Assembly: GCA_033557465.1 (NCBI GenBank)
Contig: CM066033.1
Coordinates: forward strand, 385,151,289 to 385,215,288
Length of the DNA: 64,000 nucleotides
Origin: Ichthyophis bannanicus
Taxonomy: Eukaryota > Chordata > Amphibia > Gymnophiona > Ichthyophiidae
Reading direction: 5' to 3'
The position numbers were made by a program, and so were the translations under genes. The notes under the pieces are model-generated. The model searched no databases. It was not told where the DNA came from and worked only from the letters and a program-made list of their open reading frames with translations. This document shows positions 1 to 9,288 of this stretch, piece by piece. Numbering within the stretch: position 1 is the first letter of the stretch; each line of letters begins with the position of its first letter.

Positions 1-205
1 GATTTTAATCAAATTAAATGAAAATAGACGATTACTAAATGAAGTGGGAAATTTCTAGTAATTACAATCATAACTTTTAAATTTTAAGACGTCTGTGTTG
101 TTTTCTATCAGAATCAGAGCTGTAATTTTTGTGCGCTCTGTTGTAAAGTATGTGCGCTCGTTCGGCGAGGTGTGTGCGCACGCGCACAGCTTAGAGGGAA
201 CAGTG
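1..205. mobile_element. hAT-type MITE, 5'-truncated by the window edge
   Basis: Near-identical over about 200 bases to the complete MITE at 6106-6473. It includes the GTGCGCTC-rich stretch and the terminal GGAACAGTG at 197-205. Its other end lies outside the window. No coding capacity. Confidence 0.8.
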
Positions 206-2530
206 CTCTTGACCATGCCAGGAAAATGTTCATAGCAGCACACACACCTGCCAGAAGCCATCTTGGATCCACCCCGATATCACTTGCATCAAATTGTTGG
301 TTTTATTTACATCTAGTAAATGTTGGTCTCATTTTCTTAATCTCAACATCTCATCCATTCAAGGATGTACAAGGGGGTATGTACCTCCCATATAGGATTT
401 CAGCCAGAGTGCCAAGCTTAGCAGTATCAAAGACTGACAATCCATGGAAACCTCTTCCAGGTCCTCTTTTCAAGATGATTCTATCGCATAGATAACTATG
501 CGATGAGGGGTGGGATGGGACGAGCTCTCCTGCTGCATGTTGAGGAATGGTACAATCCTCTTAATATGGCATACAGCCTCAAGAGATTGGAGTATTCTGC
601 TGTTACTCTCTGAGCTTGAGCCCCTTAAGTTTGATATGCAGATCTGGCACTTTGATTAAAGCGATGGTCCCAGAAGTGGGGCCATACGCTTAATATTTTC
701 CCCATCGCTGCCAGAGGACGACCACTCAGGCTGTTGTGTGTAAGGATACCTAGCATAAAGTGTCTTCTGTTGATGTGACCTATAGGGAAACAGATAAGTA
801 TATAGCTCACTTGTTATGTTTAGGAGTGTCTGCCCAAAATCCTCTCAGTTTTTGTTGCTAATTTGCAACAGATTAGCAAAAGATGATGAGTTCTGCATAT
901 ATTGGAATTTATTAAAGTAGAAAAATAGCAGTCATACAACCTAACACTAAGGAATGAGATCTTGGTATTTCGTAGCAGCAACTAATAGCAGTCCTTATGA
1001 AAACAGTAATAAATCAATAAGCTGATTACCAAAACTCACGTGTTCCTTTCTGCATTTAGAAAAGTACAAAATGAGACTCTATAGTTCTTAGGACCCCATA
1101 TTGGAAGGAGGAATGCCACAAGGTACGAGTCAGATTACTATGCAGCATAGATCCAAGTAGGCAGGTTAGCTGATACTGCAGGCTCCAGCCTTTGCAGGCA
1201 AGCCACACAAGATGCTAGAAGAGAGAATACAGAACACCTGGGTGCCTGCAAGAGTTCTTGGCTTTCCCATAGTGGTGATGGACCAGCATTGGGGGGTGGG
1301 GGGAGTAGGACACAGTGTCTCTCTTGGTAGCAAGTAATGCTGAGTACGGTAAGTTGCAAAAGGCAAAAGCCAAAGTTTTTCCAAACAAAACTTTATTTTT
1401 TGTGCAGTTGTTATCTCGGCGCATGCACATCTCGAAGATTAGTTGGCATAAGTCCCAATACATGGTTGTACTTCCAAGATCTGTTGAAGCATTTCTCAGG
1501 CAGGGAAAGGACTGCAAATAATGTTAGCATGTAGACAAAATGGAGAACAGTGGTCTTCACTACCCATTCACACAGTATTTGGCAGGCATTGATTCTGTAA
1601 CATAAGTGGGTCTGAGGCCTATGGAACGGGTCAGAAGTCTATAGAGCAGGAAACCATTGTCACATTGGTTCAGAAGATCATGGGGATGCTGCGGGTAATT
1701 AGTCTTACAGAAGTGGGGTTGGATCAACAGTCCCAATACTGGGGGCCTTCGTTCTCTGGCGGTGTTTTTGAAGAAATAGAATTGAAACTACGGTCCCAGT
1801 TCTGGGGGCTATGCTCTCATTATTCTCCTGTCATTGCTGTAAGAAGAGCTAGTTCAGCTGCTGTGGCTGAAAGGTCTGCTGCCAGTGTAGCTGATGAGCA
1901 TATGGCCTCCAGTACTGGGACCGCTCCTCCAGCCCCAACTCATTGTTTGCCTGCTTCTGCTTGGTCTGGTTGCCTTGAGCAGCCAGTTCTTGAAGAAAAA
2001 CTATCCTGAGTGATAATCAGAGCAGCAGTCCCAGACCCAGTGACTGCAAACTCCTGAGTGGTTTACTGCTGCCGGAGGGAATCTGTCCCAGTTATTGCAG
2101 CTGAGAGGTAGATTGACACACTGACATCTGAAGGGAGGCAGAGCAGTCACGAAGTTGGTAAAAAAAAAAAAGTCCTAGAGACCGACAGATCTTCCATTTT
2201 TGTAGATGTAGGGAGGGAGAAAAAGGGGAAAAACTAATGAGAAGGTTACAGGAAGAGAGAGCAAAGAGCTATGTCTGTACAGGACTGTGGATGAAGACGA
2301 GTGAGGGGGAAGAGCAACAGTCCCACAGGAAGGAGCACCCGCATATGCCCAGAGACGTTTTCCAGTCTCTTCTGGACTTTGAGAGAACAGGTCTGACCTG
2401 CATCATCGGGGATGACATCACCATGTGTACGACTGATTACATCCTCCTTATCCATGGAGAAGGGCTGCTTGCCATCAAAAAGAACTTTGTTGTTTCTTGT
2501 TGCAGCACCTTGCATGGTAGTTAGTTATTT
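206..2530. other. TP53BP2 intron, no recognised feature
   Basis: No exon, RNA gene or known repeat could be recognised here. Small open frames (for example 1665-2009 and 2237-2524) resemble no family. The stretch should be intronic because the TP53BP2 last exon lies downstream and no earlier exon was seen. Confidence 0.4.
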
Positions 2531-2635
2531 TACTACTACTACTTTATTTGTATAGTGCTACAAGGCATGCACAGTGCTGTACAAAGACATGTAAGAGACA
2601 GTCCCTGTTCATAAGAGCTTACAGTCCTAGCCACT
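2531..2635. repeat. Dispersed repeat fragment
   Basis: A short TAC run leads into text of the type 'TATAGTGCTACAAGGC ... GCTGTACAAAGACA ... GAGCTTACAGTCCTA', a pattern common in vertebrate interspersed repeats. The family is not assigned; this is recognition by eye only. Confidence 0.4.
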
Positions 2636-2649
2636 TATTTTGTGTTGAA

Positions 2650-2800
2650 GGCAGCCTGTAGCTGGAGAGTCCCATTCAGTGAGGACTTAATATCCTGCTT
2701 GGCCTACAAGAAAATCAAGTTACTTACCTATAGCAGATGTCTTTTGTGGACAGAAGGATGTATGTCCTCATATACCCTCTCACCTCCCCAAGGAGTTGTC
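2650..2800 (+). mobile_element. Remnant of a DIRS 3' end (ICR-like)
   Basis: The order of motifs matches the ICR region of DIRS-D at 27187-27330: 'GCCTGTAGCTGG', 'GAGTCCCAT', 'GTGAGGAC', 'CCTGCTTG', 'AGTTACTTACCTAT', a diverged partner half, then 'CACCTCCCC'. No ORF or terminal repeats accompany it. It is probably an old DIRS fragment of the C/D type, next to which DIRS-A inserted. Confidence 0.55.
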
Positions 2801-2812
2801 TTTTACTCTAAG

Positions 2813-2974
2813 CTATCTCCAGGAACAAGTAGGAATGAGTCTTCACATATGGGTATGTCGGTACCGACGGAGCCTGCGCGGGAACGCTCCTCAGCGTCCA
2901 AAAAGAAAGCTTTTGGGAGCATCCCACACGCATGCGCGCTGCCTTCCCGCCTAAACACTTCCCTCTCATCAGTT
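2813..2974 (+). repeat. DIRS-A left inverted terminal repeat
   Basis: Starts near CTATCTCCAGGAAC and contains the palindrome GTCGGTACCGAC at about 2866-2877. It is complementary to 7870-8055 up to the shared ACTGATGAGAGGG block. Confidence 0.85.
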
Positions 2975-3185
2975 TTCCGCGGAGCCAGCAGGACGTATTC
3001 CTGTCACCGCAGAAAATTCTTCTTTTTATTCTTAGTTTTTTGTGGTTGCGTCTGCCTTCCCTCGACGCCACTGGTACCGCCGGTGCTTTTCTTTCTTTTT
3101 ACTAAAGAATTTCTTCTTTTCTTAGAAATTTTTTCCTGTTTAGTGCCTGACGGTTTCTAGGCCACTAGGCCTCTATCCTTCCATT

Positions 3186-4955
3186 ATGGAAAAGCCAGCC
3201 ACTATCCTTAAGAAATGCTCAAAATGTGGCGGTACAGATATATTTTCAGACACTCATACTTGGTGTCTAAAATGTTTAGGTCCTGACCATTGCCTTCTGG
3301 AGTGTCTCTCCTGCTGGAGCTCAAACAGAAGAAGTCTTCAGGATCGAGCACAACTCGATACCCGGTTCACATCGCGCTCGATGTTACCAGCTAGAATATC
3401 TTCTTTTTCATAGGATCAGGTAACCAAACAAAAGTCTGTCAAGACTAGCCAGTCCTCGAGTGGTAGATCTCCTTCTCAGCATCGAGATGCCTCTGGCGTT
3501 GCCCTTGAGGACATCTTGGCAATAAAGCCCCGGCGGGAGTCTTCTGGCTCCAAAGCATTATCGGGGCTCCAGGTTGTTCCCGGGGTTCTTACCTCGACGG
3601 ATACACCTGGGCCATGCTCGGTGGTTGTGGCCGCTTCGAGCGGTACCGACACCCCGGCATCGGCTATGGTGATGGATGAAACACTCCTCACCGATGAACG
3701 CAGTCTAGCGCTCTCGGTTACTTCGGTACCGCTAGAGTTGCTGCAGACCGTTCCTCGAGTATCAGTATCGAGTTTGGTACCGTCCATGCTTGCTTCGACA
3801 GACTCGCTTCCTTCGATGCCGAGCCTGGAATCGATCTCTAGCATGGAGGATTCAGTACCGACTCGTCTCGGTACCGACCTCGGACGGTACCGAAGACATC
3901 GCTTTAAGGAAAATCCGATGCTTCATCCTTTCAAGTCTTCCGATCTCGATGACTGGGATGACTCCATCGGTACCAAGGCTGAATTTTCAGCCTTTATCCC
4001 TCATTTTAGAGGGTCCTCCTCCAGGGAGATTTCTTTTCAAGCTTTTCTGCTTGATATGGCAAACTTACTTGCCATTTCTATACCTGATAAAGAATCCCTA
4101 CCCGGGGATTCAGAGACACTGCAATTCCCCTAGATTCCAAAGGAGGTCATCATGCTTCCTTTGCATCAGATCTTACAAGATCTACTATTAAGAATGTGGG
4201 AAACTCCTTTAATGGTATCCCCACATTCTAAGACACTTGACACTATGTACAAGGTACCACCTTCTCCAGGTTTTCAAAAGACTCAACTTCCTCATCATTC
4301 TATTGTTGTAGAATCAGCAATGAGGCGTATTAAGAGTGCAAAGAAGCACTCTTCTTATCCGCCAGGTCGTGAGTCTAGGACTTTAGATGCCTTTGGACAT
4401 CGATGCTTCCAGGCATCCATGCTTTCAGCAAGAATTATCTCATATATTTTCTATATGGGATTATCTCTTGAAGAGGTCACAAAGAACTTAGTTTTTGAAC
4501 CCTTTTCTTCCAGAGCATTAGTCAATCATGCTCAAAATATCTCTAGGTTCCTTAATCGTGCTTCCCTGGACTGTTTTGAGTCTATTAGCAGAACTTCTGC
4601 TATAGCCATAGGAGCACGACGCATAGCCTGGCTCCAAGCTTCAGACTTGGACTGATGGGTACAGGAAAGGCTGGGAAATACTCCTTGTACTGGTGAAAAT
4701 CTCTTCAACAAGGAGGCTTTATTTCAAGCTAATCAGTTAAGCACTGATGCTGTTGCTTTCAGAGAATTGTCAAAACTTTCCTCTATCCCAGCTAATAAAA
4801 AATCTCCTAAAAAGCTTTATCCCCCTAGGGGAAAAAAGTTTTTTCCATCTTCTACCCATGATGCAGATGTTTCCAAAAACAGGGAACATCAAACCAGGCT
4901 AAGCAAATCAAAACCTCAACAGGCTCAGCAAACCCAGCAGTCGCAGGGTTTCTGA
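3186..4955 (+). pseudogene. DIRS-A gag (three in-frame stops)
   Basis: One reading frame of 590 codons homologous to the intact gag of DIRS-B. It begins with MEKPATILKKC and an N-terminal Cys-rich knuckle (CSKC, CLKC, then CLSC) that probably binds nucleic acid. A Ser/Thr/Pro-rich middle follows, then the conserved C-terminal gag block with VVESAMRR, YPPGRESRTLDAFG and IGARRIAWLQASDLD. Three nonsense codons interrupt it (TAG at 3411, TAG at 4131, TGA at 4653), with no frameshift. The role, particle or RNP formation, is inferred from position. The start was chosen because the Cys knuckle follows at once, as in DIRS-B and DIRS-F. Confidence 0.8.
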
Positions 4956-7677
4956 TATTTTATTCACTTTTCCTGTGTGAGGTTTTTAGGACCTCTGAAC
5001 CTACTTCTTTTCAACAGAAGCATCTAAGGTTCCTCTCATCCATGTTGAGATATCAGTCATACATTGACTCAATCCTCGACTCTGGACATGAATCTCTTGC
5101 TACAAGAGAAATCTCTCCTTTTATTGAGGACCATCATACCCTAAAGATAACAGGTTTTCTCCTTTAAAAAAAAAAAAGGAAAGAGAACTAACAACAAGGT
5201 GAGCTATGCCCTTCACCTTGACAGTTTCCTGTACGAGGATATCTCATACTTTTAACTGCAAGGGGACCCTACCTCTCAAAGACTTACCAAATTGTAAGTC
5301 TTCTCAACTCTGTATTACTTCTATCCCTCTTAGTCCAGACATTCAGTCTCTAAGAGTACTACTAATCAACTGGGGGGCTTATTCTCTAAGCCCATAGGAT
5401 TTTCTTCAATACCTACTCCATTAAGTAGTTTCCATACAGTTTTCTTCCCCTTTGCGGTTCATCTTTTTCTCTGTGTATCTTTGAGCTAACCTTCTCAGAT
5501 ACTTCTTTAAGGCAGCTTATCAGACAGAAATTGAGTATTACCACTCCAAATTATGTCTGTTGGTCCTCTCCAACCTATAGGACCTAACTTTTTTTCTGCT
5601 GCCTTAACAGATAACTCCAAGAGAGGTTCCAGAACCCATTTGGACAATTTATTGTTGCAGACATCAAGCCTGTCTACTATTCTTAGCCATCTTCAATTCT
5701 TTTTGGCTCCAACAGAATAGATTAGGTTGCACACTGGCAATTAAACAGCCAGATCTAAGCAACCTACAACATGCTCTCTGCAATTATACAAGAAAGCTCT
5801 GCAACTATGGGCCTTTGCCAGAGAGCCTCACAGCTACTCCTAGTAGGTAGCTTCCAGATGGTTAAAAAGGGCTTCAGCTGGTAGACTCTGCCCAGTCATG
5901 CTCCTACATGACTGTTTTTTTCCTAATTTTACCATCTTCCTTAAAATTTCCTTTTAAGGAAAACTAACCAGGGCTTAGACCACGTGAAAGTGTACAGAAT
6001 TGCACAATTCCACATCTCACGGGAATTTCTACGACAGGGATGCATTCTTTTCACTGCAGTCGGTCCTTATTCACTATTTTCCTTCTATTTCCCTATACTT
6101 CATTGCAATGTTCCCCCTAATTTTCTGTAGGCTGTGTGTGCATAAAGTATCAACTTTGTGCAGCTTTTGAAGGAAGGTTAAATTTTTGTGCGCCACATAA
6201 CGACACTCGGAGTTATATACTTTAAAATTTGACTACACGTCAGAATACAGTATGTACACCACATTGATTTTAATCAAATTAAATGAAAATAGACGATTAC
6301 TAAATGAAGTGGGAAATTTCTAGTAATTACAATCATAACTTTTAAATTTTAAGATGTCTGTGTTTTCTATCAGAATCAGAGCCGTAATTTTTGTGCGCTC
6401 TGTTGTAAAGTATGTGCGCTCGCTCGGCGAGGTGTGTGCGCGCGCACACGCGCACAGCTTAGATGGAACAGTGCTTCATTGTAGCTTATGATGAACAGAA
6501 GAGCGCATGATACTCATATTGCCCTCATAGAGAGGCAAACATGGTATCCCCTTATATTGCATCTTTTTCTCAAGCTGTTTCTTAAAGTTATAGAAGGATC
6601 CAGACTTGCTGTCTTAAGACTAAGGATCTCCTCTGCACTCCTTCACGTACGTCTCAAGACCTGGTTATTCACGGGATAGATCTTTTTTAAAGCAATCTAG
6701 TCCTCTCCTTGTAAGTGGAAGACATAGTACCAGTTTTCTATGAAACTTTCTCTATAGTTCTTCCATTTTTAACCAGACAGAGATTCTCCATCAATATTCT
6801 CAAGTAGGTCTTAATCCTTCTTGTTATTGGGTCAATCTCTATACAACATCTGACTTTGAAAGATTTGTTTACTATCCATATTAATGCTGTCCCAGCATAT
6901 CATAAAACTTAATGGACAACCAATTTCTATGGTACATTAGGAAATACCTTCTTTACCGTTGCCTTTTCGGTTACCTCACATCTGAAGCTCTCCATGTAAA
7001 GTCATTATCATAAGTGACATCACTTACGAAAGACTTTACTGATCTTCAAGAAATTGGGGGCCCAACGCCTATTACAAATGTCTTGGTCTTTCATTTGGAT
7101 AAAGGGGGTCTTAAAGACCTATCCCTTTTTTCTGCAAAGGGTATTTCTACCTTTTCGTCCAAACCAGTCAGATTTATCTCCACTCTTTCCTAGGGCCTTA
7201 TTCTGCTCCAAGGACAAGGAGTTCAAACCTTGGACTTTACTGAAGCTTTAGCTATTTTCTCCAAAGTCCAACCTCATTAAACTCCCCCACTTTTTCTTCT
7301 GGGGTTAGTTCTAGCCATTAAGGCTTCTTATCTCTTCCTGTATTGCAAAATTTATTTTCCTCTACTTCACAGTGAGGAAATTTCTTTGAGGATAATGTAC
7401 TGGCTCTCAACTACAGACCCATATTAGTCTCACCAAATACTTTTGAGTAAGATCCACATTAGAAAATTGAAATTCAATATTTTCTAACAATTATAATCTA
7501 CACAAGGACCCCCCTCTGGATTCCTTGTTTAGTCAAGCTGTTCCACAGCCCTTTTTTCTTTTCTAGTTCAACTCCTACCCTCCATCCCTTCGATGCCTGA
7601 GGTTCTGAGGAATAAGCATGGCCATCCATTAGATTTGTAACATGCTGGGGCCTCCTCCAGGCATCTTAGCTAGGGAG
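4956..7677 (+). other. DIRS-A interior without recognisable pol
   Basis: T/C-rich sequence between gag and the ICR. No RT (YxDD, PFGL), RNase H (TDNQ) or recombinase (SARR, HxxR) motif could be found in any frame. Parts near 7500-7590 align by eye with DIRS-B 13310-13410, so the region is an inherited part of this subfamily and not a chance insertion. The MITE at 6106-6473 is later. Confidence 0.6.
6106..6473. mobile_element. hAT-type MITE with 8-bp target duplication
   Basis: 368 bp flanked by the direct repeat CTTCATTG (6098-6105 and 6474-6481), the 8-bp duplication typical of hAT transposons. Imperfect terminal inverted repeats: CAATGTTCCCCCTAA at the left and, read inward from the right, CACTGTTCCATCTAAG. 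No transposase. A second copy is cut by the window start (1-205). Confidence 0.88.
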
Positions 7678-7779
7678 TCCCCATATGTGAAGACTCATTC
7701 CTGCTTGTTCCTGGAGATAGCACAGTTACTTACCTGTAACAGGTGATCTCTGGGAACAGCAGGAATAAGTCTTCACAAC
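7678..7779 (+). repeat. DIRS-A internal complementary region
   Basis: The first half (to 7720) is the reverse complement of the element's left end (TGTTCCTGGAGATAG). The second half is the reverse complement of its right end (CACAGTTACTTACCTG onward). This is the DIRS-specific template for making complete circular copies. Confidence 0.85.
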
Positions 7780-7869
7780 CCACCCACCCCCCTAGGAGTT
7801 GCTCTCTCTCTCTCTCTCCCTCTCTCTCTAATTTGTCTGTTTCCCTCCTTCGGTCTCAGCTACAAACCC

Positions 7870-8055
7870 AACTGATGAGAGGGAAGTGTTTAGGCGGGAA
7901 GGCAGCACGCATGTGTGTGGGATGCTCCCAAAAGCTTTCTTTTTGGATGCTGGGGAGCGTTCCCGCACAGGCTCAGTCGGTACCAACGTACCCTTATGTG
8001 AAGACTTATTCCTGCTGTTCCCAGAGATCACCTATTACAGGTAAGTAACTGTGCT
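7870..8055 (+). repeat. DIRS-A right inverted terminal repeat
   Basis: Pairs with 2813-2974. The outermost part, about 8000-8055, differs from the left end and finishes ACAGGTAAGTAACTGTGCT, containing a consensus 5' splice site. Confidence 0.85.
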
Positions 8056-8932
8056 TTAGTATTAGACGGAGGTGGTCCTGTGCCAGGTGGGAAGTGGTGT
8101 GTATGCCTGGTGAACCTCTCAAAAGTGTAGAGAGAAATCCTTTAGCTGGAGAGCTGTTTCCCATGCTGGGCTCCATAAGTGGCATCTGTTTTGCTGTCCA
8201 TGCAGAATAACTGGTGCAGGTACATGGTTTCACATAAAATTTGACTAGGGGTACAACTGTAGAGGGTTCAAAACACACATATTGGGGAGATGTTTCTGAG
8301 GATGAGATTGGGGCAGAGAGTACCCTGTACTGCATATTTTCTGAATTTCAAAAAGTATGTGCAGAGGTTTTCAAGGAAAATGTTCTCACACATCTAGCAG
8401 GTGTCTATGAGATTTGTTTCCTTTTGAAAATTGATATAGAGTGCATGGGATAAAAAGTACCTGTATGTGCGTGCTTTTTGAAAGTTGCTCTGTTGTGCAA
8501 CCAGGTTCTGCACATCCATTTTTTAACCCATCTGAAATTTTTTCTATTTAAAATCTGGTGCGTGCATAATAAATACTTCATAGAGTGCAGCTATTGGCCA
8601 CAACTGCACCGAGTTCCGGTATGATGTGATGACTTCCTCTTACCTTTGGCCGATGGTGCCAGAGGAGATTGACCAGATCTGCAGTGTCTTCCTTTTGCAC
8701 AAGATGTTGATGACCCGTCTTTTTCTTCACGTGTCGGGGTCTCAGCTTGGATTTTGGGTGCACTGTTTAGGAGATACATCATAAAATCTGTTTTTGTTTT
8801 AACTGGATCAGTTTGTAGGTATGTAGCATATTTTTGAATATTGGTTGCATGACTTTAGTGTTTGGTTTAATCTGGAGGGACGCTGTTTTCTAGAGCTTTT
8901 ATGCTGTTTATATATTAGTAGTATATCTCCAG
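8056..8932. other. TP53BP2 intron between DIRS-A and DIRS-B
   Basis: No exon or recognised repeat seen. Open frames here are short and unlike any family known to me. Confidence 0.4.
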
Positions 8933-9084
8933 GAACAAGCAGGAATGAGTCTTCACATATGGGTACGTCGGTACCGACGGAGCCTGCACGGGAATGCTGC
9001 CCAGCTTCCAATCAGAAAGCTTTTGGCAGCATTCCTCGCGCCTGTGCAGTGACTTCCCGCCTTCTCCACAGCCTCTCTTCAGTT
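8933..9084 (+). repeat. DIRS-B left inverted terminal repeat
   Basis: TATCTCCAGGAACAAGCAGG start, with the GTCGGTACCGAC palindrome near 8965-8976. Complementary to 13688-13873. Confidence 0.87.
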
Positions 9085-9288
9085 TTCGTTTTTCCGCGGA
9101 GCCGGCAGGACGTCCTCCTGTCACCGCAGAAACTTTTCTTTTTAATTGCTTTAATTACTTTAGTTTTTTGTTTTCTTGTGGTCGCGGCTGTATTTCCCGG
9201 TATCGCCGGTGGATTTTTGACTAAATTCTGAGAAACTTTTTCTTCAGTTTTTTGCCTTAACTTCTTGGGCCTACTCGGCCTTTTCATT

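Larger units (their letters stand above)
2813..8055 (+). mobile_element. DIRS-A, gag-only DIRS retrotransposon
   Basis: Bounded by inverted terminal repeats (2813-2974 and 7870-8055), with an internal complementary region at 7678-7779 that spells the joined right and left ends. It carries a degraded gag (3186-4955) followed by about 2.7 kb without recognisable RT, RNase H or recombinase. A hAT MITE (6106-6473) is inserted inside. Minus that insertion it is about 4.87 kb, close to its sister DIRS-B (4.94 kb). Flanking bases show no target duplication, as known for tyrosine-recombinase retrotransposons. It lies in a TP53BP2 intron in the sense direction. Confidence 0.85.

Noticed and set aside
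1665..2524. Frames of 114 and 95 codons as possible TP53BP2 exons
   Set aside because: No similarity to ASPP2 ankyrin or SH3 sequence and no convincing splice sites.
6488..6679. Possible LINE C-terminus (LHVRLKTWLFTG) inside DIRS-A
   Set aside because: Only a dozen residues look LINE-like; no 3' tail or further motif, so chance is likely.
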